This document shows positions 33,435 to 44,398 of a stretch of 64,000 bases of DNA, one piece after another. The first letter of the stretch is position 1, and every line of letters starts with the position of its first letter. Source of the stretch: Triglochin maritima (lineage: Eukaryota; Streptophyta; Magnoliopsida; Alismatales; Juncaginaceae); the NCBI GenBank assembly GCA_963682175.1, contig OY821782.1:27859741-27923740 (forward strand), given 5' to 3'. The position numbers and the translations under genes were made by a program. Below the pieces are notes generated by a model. That model was not told where the DNA came from. It made no database searches and saw nothing but the letters and a program-made list of their open reading frames with translations.

Positions 33435-35045
33435 ATGGCTAGCACATCTAATCACTTAGAGGGTTTATGCACCACAAGGCCTCATTTGCTTAATGGGTCA
33501 AATTATGATTATTGGAAAAATAGAATGAAAATCTTTTTAATATCAAATGACCTTAAGTATTGGAAGTTTATTCAAAATCCATACATACCCCCCAATGAAG
33601 ATGATTTAGATTCTCTATCTAGGGCTGAAATGAAAGAAATTGAAATGAACTCTAAAATCATGAACATTCTTTATTGTGGCCTTAATGAGGGAGAATACAA
33701 TAGAATTAGGGGTTGTGAAAGTGCAAATGAAATATGGCATAGGTTACAAATGCATCATGAGGGTGATAGTAAAACTAAAGAAACTAGGGTTAGTCTTCTC
33801 ATGCATAAATATGAAATATTTTCTATGCAAATCGGTGAGAACATAAGCAACATGAACACTCGCTTCACCGATATCACTAACTCTCTTTTGATTCTTGGAA
33901 GAAGGATAAATGAAGGAGAGATGACTCGAAAATTCCTCCGGTCATTGAGCAACGATTGGGAAGACAAGGTCGTGGCAATCGAAGAATCGCACGATCTTTC
34001 AAAATTGAAGATGGAGGAACTCATTGGAAATCTCATGGCCTATGAGATCCAATTGAGTCATCGAAGAGAGAAGGAAGCTTCAAAGAAAAACTCCGTGGTG
34101 GCATTGCATGCAAATTTTGATGAGCCAAGGAGGGTGGAAGAAGAGGACATTGAGGTCCTTGCCCAAGACTTCTTCAAATACCTCAAGAGGGATAAGGGAG
34201 AAAAGAATGAAAGAAGAGGTAGAAGAAGTGAGAAAAGAGAAAAAGAAAAAGAGAAGGAGGAGAGCGAAAATGAGAGAAGAGAAGGGGAGAAGAAAAAGGA
34301 GAGAAGGGAGAGGAGAAAAGAAAAGGAGAAGAGCAAGAGAAGAGAAAGGAAGGAGGAAGCACACAAGGCTACATGGGATGATTCTTCATCACCATCATCA
34401 TCGTCTTCTTCCTTGCAAAGTAGAAGAGAAGTGGCTCACTCATGCTTCATGGCTATTGAAGATCAAAGTGAGGTAGATTCTAACTCTTGTTCTAGTAATT
34501 CATGCTCAACTAAGTCTCATTATAGTGATAGCTCAAACTCTAGTGCAAATAATGAAAATTATACACATGATGAGCTTCAAAATGCATTCCATGACTTAGT
34601 TAAACAATATGAGATCATTTGTGAAAAGAACAAAAATGCTAGAAAAACAATAAATGATCTCAAATGCCAAATTGAATTAATCATGAATGAAAAGAATGAG
34701 GTGGTTGCTAAACTAGAAAATTATGCATCAAATTTTGATAAATTAAAAGCAACACCTATAGATTGTGAACAATTAGATCTTCAAGCTTGCAATGTGCAAT
34801 TAAGAAAAGATCTAGAAAAATTCACACATGGAACTAAGATGCTTAACATGCTATTAGGTAGTCAAAGACAATCTTTGCAAAAACATGGGTTAGGATACAA
34901 TGCAAAATTGAAAAACCATGTATCTCACACTACTCTAAATGGAAAGCACTTAGTTGTAAACCATAGTTCCTCAAGTGTGTGGGCTCCCAAAACCAAAATG
35001 GTTTGGGTTCCCAAAGCTAACATTCAAGGACCCAAAGTTGTTTGA
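33435..35045 (+). CDS. Copia gag-like protein, 536 aa, zinc knuckle replaced by a charged tract
   Basis: The start is the first ATG after the primer site (MASTSNHLEGL). Residues 1-215 form a copia-type capsid region (UBN2/DUF4219 style): PHLLNGSNYDYWKNRMKIFL, ANEIWHRLQMHHEGDSKTKE, NMNTRFTDITNSL and LRSLSNDWEDKVVAIEESHDL. Residues about 252-311 are almost only Lys, Arg and Glu, at the place where Sirevirus-like gag proteins usually carry a CCHC zinc knuckle; no such knuckle is present. KATWDDSSSPSSSSSS and VAHSCFMAIED follow. A coiled-coil-like part comes next, then KFTHGTKMLNMLLGSQRQSLQKHGLGYN and a C-terminal repeat with VWAPKTKMVWVPKA. It probably packages element RNA. The TGA at 35043 replaces a Trp codon (the relative at 42278-42742 reads on through VIWVPKSTLVGA), so about 20 residues are lost. 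Confidence 0.88.
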   Translation: MASTSNHLEGLCTTRPHLLNGSNYDYWKNRMKIFLISNDLKYWKFIQNPYIPPNEDDLDSLSRAEMKEIEMNSKIMNILYCGLNEGEYNRIRGCESANEIWHRLQMHHEGDSKTKETRVSLLMHKYEIFSMQIGENISNMNTRFTDITNSLLILGRRINEGEMTRKFLRSLSNDWEDKVVAIEESHDLSKLKMEELIGNLMAYEIQLSHRREKEASKKNSVVALHANFDEPRRVEEEDIEVLAQDFFKYLKRDKGEKNERRGRRSEKREKEKEKEESENERREGEKKKERRERRKEKEKSKRRERKEEAHKATWDDSSSPSSSSSSLQSRREVAHSCFMAIEDQSEVDSNSCSSNSCSTKSHYSDSSNSSANNENYTHDELQNAFHDLVKQYEIICEKNKNARKTINDLKCQIELIMNEKNEVVAKLENYASNFDKLKATPIDCEQLDLQACNVQLRKDLEKFTHGTKMLNMLLGSQRQSLQKHGLGYNAKLKNHVSHTTLNGKHLVVNHSSSSVWAPKTKMVWVPKANIQGPKVV

Positions 35046-35707
35046 GTACCTAAATCTACTCTTGTAGGAGCTTGAGGAGGAGATTGGTGGTGACCGGGTG
35101 AGCTCAAGAGTCAAATTCAAATCCGGTTGCATCACTAAATGAGATTGGAGCTAAATTCGAATTCAACATTGGTATAAATTCCTATCTATACAATTCATGT
35201 TAAATTAGCTCTAATCTAGCTTCATATGCTTAATTGACATATCATTTAGTTCAATTCATTGCAAATCATATACCCTTTTCATTGCAAATCATTTATCACA
35301 TCCATTGATTTTAAATGTCAATTCTAAATGGATGTTAGAATAAGGCTTAAGAAGAAACTTAATTGAACTTAAAATTTCATCATACTCATTGTTTCAATTT
35401 AGCCTTATTGATAGGGGGAGCTTAAATGTTATATATTTTATTAGAGTAATGAAGTGCAAAATTTAGGGGGAGCAACTTCATTACAAGACATCCAAATTCT
35501 ATGCTTAAAGTCTTAAATAATTATTATTTTTGATGGATGTCAAAGGGGGAGAGATAATTAAGGGGGTAACTTGGAATTTGGCATAAAATTGAACAAAAAC
35601 TATGCACATCCATAGGGGGAGCATTAATATGCATAGTTTACATATACAAATTCCATGTATTTAGATAGAATTAAGATATAGGTTGCCATCATCAAAAAGG
35701 GGGAGAT
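35046..35707 (+). other. 3' noncoding region of the copia element with multiple polypurine runs
   Basis: No frame is supported. Runs of A/G ending in GGGGGAG occur at 35411-35420, 35465-35472, 35543-35553 and 35613-35622, plus AAGGGGGTAA at 35559-35568. The working polypurine tract AAAAAGGGGGAGAT is at 35694-35707, directly before the 3' LTR. Multiple upstream polypurine tracts are a known trait of Sirevirus-type copia elements. Confidence 0.8.
35694..35707 (+). other. Polypurine tract of the gag-only copia element
   Basis: AAAAAGGGGGAGAT abuts the LTR start TGTTGGC and primes plus-strand synthesis. Confidence 0.93.
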
Positions 35708-37192
35708 TGTTGGCTTTTTGGCCTTAATCTATGTTTTGATGATTTAATTAACCTAATCTTAATTATGATGATGTAGAGTAGCACATATATTGCATTGCAT
35801 GTATATTGTATTGTGCTAACCTCTACAGGTGATCAAGACTCAAGAAAGAAGGAAATGAAGTCAAGACATGTAATTAAAGCTAAATAGAAGACATGTAATC
35901 TTGATTTATTTTGAGTATTAGGAACATGTGTAAATTGAGCATACAAGAGTTAAAAACCAATCACATACACAATAGGTTCCCTATAGAAGTCACACACGAA
36001 ATTTCACATTATTTGGACTTCATTAGATCACCCAAACCTTATCGGAAATCACTTATAAACTTAAACCCAGATTTCCTGTGTGAACCGGACGACCGAACCA
36101 GTTCTCAGTTCGACCGGTTTATAACAGACTCTCCACAGTGATTTTACCGAACTCTACCAGTCGACCGGTTCTACATTTTCGGTCGACCGATTCCGGATTT
36201 TCATATGACCGTTTTTCTTGTCGTATATGCCCAACGGTCGTATTCGTATTAAAACTATATACACCTCCATCTACTTAACCAAACGGTCGAACCATGTGCC
36301 AAGTTTGGTCGACCGTTTAACCTTGTCAAAAATTCCCTGCTATCGGTCGATACGATTTCGTTCGACCGATCCAATTTTCCCTCTACCGAAACGCTTATTC
36401 GGTCGACCGGTAACCCTGTTCGGTCGACCGTTTTCTTAATAGACTTAAGTGTTCGGTCGATCTATTCATATTTCAGTCGACCGTATTCTTATCGAACCCA
36501 AGCGTTCGGTCGACCGTTCCACGTTTTGGTCGACCGGTTCTGGACAGATTTGCAGCCTGATTTTCTGCCTTGTGTATCTTGCACAAAACCCAATCAAATC
36601 TATCCCCAACGGCTAGAATACCTTAGGATCTTATAAATAGAGGATCAAGACTTGTTGTTAACACAACTCTCCAACTCCAATTGTCCCAATACATTAGAGA
36701 GAAACCTCAATCCTCAAAGCTCCCAATTCTACACTCTTTAAGCCTAAACTTCACACATTTGATCATATACTCATCCTACTCAAAGTGTGCTCAATTAGAG
36801 AGTGAATCCCACTCAGTTACAAGTGTTGTCAAAAGAAGCAAGGACTTCGGTGAAAGCCCGAAGTGTCCCTCTCGGATTGTGAGAGGAAGAATTCAAGCAA
36901 GCGAGGGTTGTTCGCGTTGCTTGTGGTGTAAAGGCGTTCTCTCCCGGCCCGGAACGGGGAGTGGTTAGTGAAGACGTAGGCGGAGCTCGCGGAGTCGAGC
37001 GGAGCTTACAAGAGAGGACTAGGACCCGGGTGGGGTGCCGAACCTCTATAAAAATCGCCGAGTCTCTTTGTGGTTTGCATGTTATTTCCCTACTAGTTTT
37101 TTTTTAAATTTGTTTCCGCTGCGTTTATTGATTGATTAGTTAGGGATTAGCTTAATAGTGATTAGTGGACCCATAACCCACACGATCCAACA
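35708..37192 (+). repeat. 3' LTR of the gag-only copia element
   Basis: It is 1485 bp long and near-identical to the 5' LTR. Several of the differences hit the palindromes at CpG sites, for example ACCGGTCGACC to ACCAGTCGACC at 36156 and TTCGGTCG to TTTGGTCG at 36526. It is followed by the target duplication CTTCC. Confidence 0.95.
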
Positions 37193-40100
37193 CTTCCTTC
37201 TTCTCCTCATTAGGTTAGGTTTTATTTCTTAATTAGTAGTGTAGTGTAGGAGAAGAGGTAAGCAACCTTGTAATGTTTTTCTTCATTAATCAAAGTTGTT
37301 GTTATTTACTTCTAGTTTTAATCTAGTCTTCTTACTTGTTATGTGTTGTTTTTATGTTGTTGTTTCTTTGGTTAATATGTTGATTAGTGAGTAATCCATC
37401 CCCATTAGGGATGGAGAATGATGTGAAGTGTGAATGTTGTGAGATTTGTGTGTGTTTTAATTTTAATCTTGAAGCTTCATATGATTTCCATAGCCATTTT
37501 GTTGGGTGTCTCACTCTTGCCTTTGATGTGCTAATGGTCTTAATGGATGCTTAGCATATGCTTTGGTTAGTAGGCCTACTTTATGAGGAATGATCAGGTG
37601 AGGATAAAATCGGAATGGGTAAAGGGATAAGGATGGCATGTGGGAGCATGCGCTCTTGTTGCCCTCATCTTGATTAATGTCATGTATGTTTTAATGATGA
37701 TGTTAAATCTTAATTCATTTAGAGAGATAGTTGTGGTTTTGGTCATTATGGATTCCATGTTATGCATGTCATGTGCATTAAATTGTATACACACATAATG
37801 TACACGTCTACACTTTTGCATTCTTTCTCCACCTCCTACGGAACTAGTTTTTTTATTAGCTTTTGTTGATTCTTCAAGAAGTTTTATTATCCCCAACGTC
37901 TCTGAATCTTCAAGAAGTTTTTGAGAACTTCTAGGTATGAATTTCGGAGCCCTTGTTTGTTTTAATAGAGTTTTGAAACTAGATGTTAAAACAAACCGAT
38001 GCATGCATGAAATAAATCAAAGAAAATTGTAATTGATCCTTATTATACATAAAAATTTCAAAAATATATATGTATAATTAAACATGAAATCCTTCAACGT
38101 GATCAACCTTTCTTATTTCACTAGTGATTGTCGTCTGTGCTTAGTTACTGTTTCAATTTCTTATCACTCAATACATGCTCCATGCTAATGGCGTAACCCA
38201 TTAAATGTGCATGAACCAACTTTTAAGACAATTTGGCATCTAAAACTCAAAGCAAAAGATTAGATTGATTGCCATCTAGGTCATGCATCATTTGTAGACC
38301 TTGTTCGTCTTTTCTTCCTTTACATTTTTGTTGTCGATTGCTGGCGTGAGGTACATGCATTCTTTCCTTCTACTTGTATGGTTAAAACATGCATTAGTTA
38401 ATAAGGTACATCAGGACAAGTGTGAGATGAGCGTTTGTTCGTAGAGTTGATTGCTAGACTTAAGACTTAAAATGTTACTAAGGAGGGCTTTTCTCATTCA
38501 AGATAAGGTGAGGAATTTCGTCACCCTTCCTTCACCCCAAAAACCACACTAATATGAAGCCCAAATTAAATCAAGTAGACATCGGCCCTAAGGACTTCGG
38601 GCGCACTTAGGAGACGATCTCATTCTCGACGTCATGACCCGAATGACGTCGTTGCTTGCTTAGTTGCATTGAGACTTTTGGGACCTCTGGGTCTCGACTT
38701 TGTCATTCGGCTTTAGGACCCGCGCTTGACAGATGTGAGGCATTATGGAGTGTGGTGAGTCGTAGTTAAACGTCGTTTTGCTTAAGGTCCTTTATGTTGG
38801 CTTTTTGGCCGTAATCCATGTTTTGATGATTTAACTAACCTAATATTAATAAAAATCAAATGTATTGTAGCACACATTATGCATAGAAGATATATTGTAT
38901 TATGCTAACATCTACAAGTGATCAAGACTAAAGGAAGAATATATGAAGTCAAGCTAATTGGAAGATATGTAATTTTACTTTATTTTGAGTCGTACAAATC
39001 TATGTGATCTTGAACATACACACTAGGTTCTTTGTAGAAGTCACACACCAAATTTCAGATCAATTGGACTTTAATAGTTCACCCAAACCTTAGCCGGAAA
39101 ATAACTAAACCATAACCTAAATTACCTGTTGCCATCAGTCGACCGGAGCCAGTGCCTTGTTCGATCATTTCTAAAAGTTATTCGTTACACCATAATAGTT
39201 TTACCTAGATCTTCCGGTTGACCTCTTTTGTCCTTTCGGTCGACTATTTGTCCTGTATTTTCCAGACGACGATTATACTTGTTGTATTATACTACGGTCG
39301 TATTCGTATTTTATCTAACCCCAAAGATACCTTTGGCCACCGGTTGAACGATTCCTTATTGGCTGTCGACCGGATGAAGACTATTTTTTGGGCCAAAACT
39401 GAATGTTTTTTTTGTCGCAGAAACTTCCTTTTTGCGTTCCACTGTTCATCTTTTATCTGGTCAACACATTCAGAACAGTCCACCGTCCCCCAGATTTAGT
39501 TTGATCGTTAACTTAAGTTTTAGCCATTTCGTACAACCGTGTCTTTGTTGGTTCGAACGTTTTCTTATTCTTATGAAAACGTTCGACCGTTTATCTCGTG
39601 TCGGTCGACCGGTTTATGACAGATTTGCTGAACTTAGATTTCTATTTTGTGTATCTTACACAAACATCAATCAAATCTTCTCTTAAGGTAATAAAACTTT
39701 ACTATCTTAAAAATAGAGGTTTACACATCTTATTTACTAAGCTCTCCAACTTCTATTTGCCTCCTATATTAGAAGTTGAATCCTCCTATCTCAAGAAACA
39801 TAAATCCTACACTCAAAAGCTTACACTTCTGCACTTTAGTTATCAAATGCTATTCATACTCAAAGTGTGCTCAAGTTCGAGAGTGTTTGATCCACTCACA
39901 TTTGTTGCTGTCAAATTGTAAATATTTCGGTGAAAGCCTGAACAACCTTCTCAGATTGTGAGAGGAAGAAACCAAGCTTACGAGGGTGTTCGCAGAGCTT
40001 GCTTTGTAAAGGTGGTCTCTCCTGGTCCGGAACGACGAGTGGATAGTGAAGACGTGAGCAACGCTCGGTGGCGACTATAGCTTTCAAGAGAGGAAGTAGG

Positions 40101-40199
40101 ACCCGGGTGCGGTGCCGATCCTCTATAAAAACATTGAGTCATTTTGTGGTTTGCATTGTTTTCTTTACTTGCTTTAATTGTTTAATTTTCGTTGCTTAT

Positions 40200-41653
40200 T
40201 GTAGGATCGTTAAAGGTCCTAATTTTAATTGCTTATATGATTAATTAACCTCTACTTTCTTAATCAAAGACGTAGCAATAATAATCAAACAAAAGCAAGT
40301 AAAGACAAGAAATTCAACAAACCACAAAAGGCACCGGAAGATTTTGTAGAGGTTTGGTTTCCCGCCTATTTCCTCTCTTTCAAGGTCTGCTCGATCTCCC
40401 TTGAGCCCCGCCTACGTCTTCACTATCAATCTCGTTCCGGGCCGAGATTAAGCCTTTTACACCACAAGCTTCGCGAGCAACCTCGCTTGCTTGATTTCTT
40501 ACTCTCACAATCCGAGAGGAAAAACTTCGGGCTTTCACCGAAATCATTGCTTCTTGACAGACAAATGAGTGGAACAATCACTCTCTAACTTGAGCACACT
40601 TAGAGTATGATATGGCAACGATTTAAAGTGTTGAAGTTTTGCTTGAAGTGTAGGATTGGGGAATTTGGAGCTTGGGAGTTTCTCTAAGATGTATGAGACA
40701 ATTTGGAGTGTAAAAGATGTTAAATTGTGTCTTGGTAACATCTATTTATAAGCTTCTAAGGGGTTATAACCGTTGTGATTAAGAATGTAAGTGTTTGTGT
40801 AAGAAACACAAAATAGAAAACTACAGCACACATTCCAGGACAAATTCGGTCTACCAGACGGGTAAAACGGTGGACCGGTAGGCAGTTAAGAACGTGGAAC
40901 GGTCGACCAAGTAGGGAACGGTCGGACGAATATAGGCTATGACTTAGGTTCACTTAAGTTATCAGTCGACTGAAAATGTGAAATGGTCGATCGAAAATCG
41001 ACAGGCACTCTAGGGTTCATGAGAAAGTTCTCTAACGGTTGATTAGGGTATAGGAATCAGTTGACCGGAACCTAAGGTGATTTGGGGGTTTTGTTTAATT
41101 TTAAAAGAATACGACCGTTTGTATAATACGACAAGTCTAAGGGTCAAATGACACGTGTAGACGGTCGTCCGAGAAGGTCTGAACAGTCGACCGGTCGGGC
41201 TGTTAAATTCACTATTTGTTAAAAAATCAATCAGTCGACCGAAGGAAATTTGGTCGACCAAAGGCAATTTGGTCAACCGAATTGGCACAGGCGTTCTGGT
41301 TTAGGTTTAGTGAATGCCGGTCTAGGTTTGGGTGACCTATTGAAGTCCAAATGATCTGAGATGTTGTGTGTGACTTCTATAAGGAGCCTAGTGTGTGTTT
41401 AAGTAGATTTTAACTTTTGTATGGTTAAGTACACATAGTTCCTAAGATTCAAAAGAAAATATAAATTACATGTCTTCAATAGCTTGATTACATGTCTTGA
41501 CTTGAATTCCTTTTTCCTTGAATCTTGATCACCTGTAGAAGTTAACACAATACAATATATATGCCATGCATAATGTGTGCTACTCTACATTGATTATAAT
41601 TAAGATTAGGTTGATTAAATCATAAAATATAGATTGACGCCAAAAAACCAATA
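40200..41653 (-). repeat. 3' LTR of the older copia element
   Basis: On the minus strand it starts TATTGGTTTTTTGG (decayed from TGTTGGCTTTTTGG) and ends ACGATCCTACA. The TATA box is at 40742-40750. Upstream of it are decayed palindromes such as ACGGTCGACCAAG (40899), CAGTCGACCGGTCG (41185) and CAGTCGACCGAAGG (41232). Confidence 0.88.
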
Positions 41654-42277
41654 ATGTCCCCCTTTTTGATGATGACAACCTATATTTTAATACTTGAAAT
41701 TTCTAAATGTAAGCTATGCATATAAATGCTCCCCCTATGGATGTGCATAGTTTTTGTTCAATTTGTTCTCAAATTTCAAGTAACCCCCTAATAATCTATT
41801 CCCTTCGACATCTATCAAAAATTAAGATTTAACAAGGAATTTTTTTTCTCTCCCTATATATATAATATTCATTAAGCTCCTCCTATCAATATGAATATGA
41901 TATTGCAATTAAGTTCAATTCTATTCTCCCATTTTAACATCAAACAAATATGACAATTAAGCATGTGATGTTTATCTCCCTTTTTTTACATCCATTTGAA
42001 AATTATAACATTTAAACATAGGATGTGATTCAAAATTACAAGATATGCAATGAATACAATCAATTAGGAATATTAACCATTTCCTCCCCTTCAAAGAGGT
42101 ACATGAAGCAAATCCTAATTGATTAAAGAATGTGATAAAGATATGATAATTAAGCATTTAATATATCGTAGATTGGAACCAATCTAATATGAATGTAGAG
42201 GATAGAATTACCCAACTTGATCCTCGAATTGGTTCCAATCTTCTTTCAGTAATGCAACCAGGTTTGAATTTGACTTT
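41654..42277 (-). other. 3' noncoding region and polypurine tract of the older copia element
   Basis: Counterpart of 35046-35707. CCCCCTATGG-type runs (for example near 41732) are the reverse complements of the multiple polypurine tracts. No gene is supported. Confidence 0.75.
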
Positions 42278-44346
42278 CTAAGCTTGCTCGGTCACCACCG
42301 ATTTTCCTCTATAAGCACCTACAAGTGTAGATTTAGGTACCCAAATAACTTTGGGTCTTTGAACTTTATCTTTGGGAACCCAAACCATTTTGGTTTTGAG
42401 AGCCCACACACTCGAAGAACTATGCTTTACAACTAAGTGCTTTCCATTCAAAGTTGTATGAACGACATGATTTTTAACATATAAATCATTATATCCTAAA
42501 CCATGTTTTTGCAAAGATTGTCTTTGACTTCCTAAAAGCATGTTAAGCATCTTAGTTACATTTGTGAACTTTTGTAGATCTTTTCTTAATTTCACATTGC
42601 AAGTATGAAGATCTAATTGCTCAACATCTATAGGTGTTTCTTTTAGACTATCAAGTTTTAATGCATTAGTTTCATGTTTAGCAACAACCTTATTTTTCTC
42701 ATTCATGCATATTTGAACTTGACTTTGGAGATCATTTATCAATTTTCTAGCATTCTTATTTTTATCACAAATGATCTCATATTATTTAAGCAAGTCATGA
42801 AATGTATTTTGAAGGAGACCGCCAATTAGCGGTCAAAAAGGTCCGGATCCATCTGGAATTTGTGCTGGGTTTTTCTTTGTGTATTTGGTGGTCTTGGATG
42901 CATCTACTTTGTTTGTTGGAGCTCCGACCCGAATCCAATTGCTAAAATACTCCCCATGATGGTGTGGAGTATTCTGTTTTGCTCTTAGGTCCTTCTGTCT
43001 TGCGTTCAGGTCCTTCTCCCTTGCATTTTGGTCCTCAGATCTCACAGTTCAGTCCTTTTTCCCAGCTTTTGAGTCCTTTTATGTTTCATCTCTTCAAACC
43101 TATTTATTCCTAAAAACTAAACATAAAACTCGTAACATAGCATTGTTTAGGTGAAAGATAATGGATATAAGATACAAATATAAGCATGAAATGATGTCAA
43201 TCACTCATCATGTGTATATGTTTCTTTTTTGAAAGAAGAGCTATCACTATAATATGATTTAGTTGAGCATGAATAAGGTTTAGTAGAACAAGAGTTAGAG
43301 TCTACCGCACTTTAATCATCTTCAATAGCCATGAAGCATGAATGAGCAACCTCTCTTCTACTTTGGAAGGATGATGATGATGATGATGGTGATGATGAGC
43401 CATCCCATGTAGCTTTGTGAGCTTCCCCATTCCTTTCTCTTCTTTTGCTCTTCTCCTTTTCTCTTTTCCTTTCCCTTATCTTCTTCTTCTCCCTTTCTCT
43501 TCTCTCATTTTCGCTCTCCTCCTTCTCCTTTTCTTTTTCTCTTTTCTCACTTCTTCTTCCTCTTCTTTCTCTCGTTTTTTTCCTTATCCTTTTTGGGGAA
43601 TTTGAAGAAGTCTTGAGCAAGGACTTCAATGTCCTCATTCTCCTCTCTTCTCTTTGGCTCATCGAATTTTGCATGTAATGCCAAGGTTGGTTTGTTCTTC
43701 GAGGCTTCCTTCTCCTTTTGATGGTTGATTTGAAGTTCATAGGCCATGAGGTTTCCAATGAGTTCCTCCATCTTTAATTTGGAAAGATAATGAACTTCTT
43801 CAATTGCGACGACCTTATCTTCTCAATCGTTGTTGAGTGACCAGAGGAACTTCCTAGTCATTTCTCCTTCACTAATTTTTCATCCAAGAACCAAAATAGA
43901 ATTAGTCATATCGGTGAAGCGAGTGTTCATTTCGCTTATGTTCTCACCGATTTGCATAGAAAAAAAATCATATTTATGCATGAGGAGACTAATACGAGTT
44001 TCCTTAGTTTTGCTATCACCCTCATGATGCATTTGCACTCTGTCATATTTCATATGCACTTTCACAACCCCTAATCCTATTGTATTCTCCCCCATTAAGG
44101 CCACAATAACGAATGTTCATAATCTTAGAATTCATTTTAATTTCTTTCATTTTGGCCATAGATAAATGAGGCTAATTCTTCTTCATTTGGGGATGTGTAG
44201 GGATTTTGAAGGAAAATCCATTACTTAAGGTCATTTGAGATTAAGAAAATATTCATTTTATTCTTCCAATAGCCATAATTTGACCCATTAAACAAATGAG
44301 TCATAGTGGTGCATAATCCCTTTACATGATTAGATGTGGATGCCAT
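42278..44346 (-). pseudogene. Decayed copia gag-like gene, interrupted by an F1 LTR fragment
   Basis: The start codon is at 44346 (MASTSNH) and the frame ends at a stop after SVVTEQA at 42278. The protein follows the 536-aa gag at 33435-35045: HLFNGSNYGYWKN, the capsid region, the Lys/Arg/Glu-rich tract, KATWDGSSSPSSSSSSF, VAHSCFMAIED, the coiled-coil-like part, MLNMLLGSQRQSLQKHGLGYN and VIWVPKSTLVGA. Stops and frameshifts are frequent in the capsid part (for example near 43560 and 43850-44100). A 389-bp LTR fragment interrupts it at 42815-43203. The charged tract is present here too, so loss of the zinc knuckle predates the split of the copies. Confidence 0.88.
42815..43203 (-). repeat. F1 LTR fragment (first 389 bp) inside the copia gag, no TSD
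   Basis: On the minus strand it starts exactly at the LTR terminus TGATTGACATCATTTC (43203) and stops in the first U3 palindrome, GACCGCTAATTGGCGGTCTC (42815-42834). The gag sequence resumes without loss or duplication when compared with 34566-34580. U5, the TATA box and the rest are absent. Confidence 0.85.
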
Positions 44347-44384
44347 GCTGAAATACGATTAAGTATATGAAATTTAGCACCTAT

Positions 44385-44396
44385 GGTCTGATACCA
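44385..44396 (-). other. Primer-binding site (older copia element)
   Basis: On the minus strand TGGTATCAGACC adjoins the LTR end, one base changed from the tRNA-iMet site. Confidence 0.88.
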
Positions 44397-44398
44397 AA

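Larger units (their letters stand above)
31898..37192 (+). mobile_element. Young gag-only Ty1/copia element (Sirevirus-like), 5295 bp, TSD CTTCC
   Basis: Two 1485-bp LTRs (31898-33382, 35708-37192) begin TGTTGGCTTTTTGG and end ACGATCCAACA. The target duplication CTTCC is at 31893-31897 and 37193-37197. By hand I count about 15 differences between the LTRs (about 1%), so this is the youngest insertion here. The 2325-bp interior has the primer site, one gag-like frame, several polypurine tracts and no pol, so the element needs enzymes from a partner. Similar copies of the same lineage lie at 38795-45808 and 40200-45741. Confidence 0.95.
31305..38060 (+). repeat. First F2 LTR of the Athila-like array (5' LTR of element Y), split by a copia element
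   Basis: It starts TGATTAGTAGCATATCATACATTG at 31305 and contains the 'tgctcaagaacccatttgtaattcaggaagg' block and the palindrome ATCCACCAATGGTGGAT at 31713-31729. It is interrupted at 31898 and resumes at 37198 with 'taatccatccccattagggatggag', 'catgtgggagcatgcgctcttg' and 'ctccacctcctacgg', all matching the reverse complement of the F2 solo LTR at 54109-55757. The U5 end is degraded and I place it only roughly near 38060. Confidence 0.75.

Noticed and set aside
34058..34366. Open frames rich in Ser/Leu/Phe opposite the copia gag
   Set aside because: They are the complement of the purine-rich Lys/Arg/Glu tract; the sense frame is the real one. The same applies to 43417-43678.
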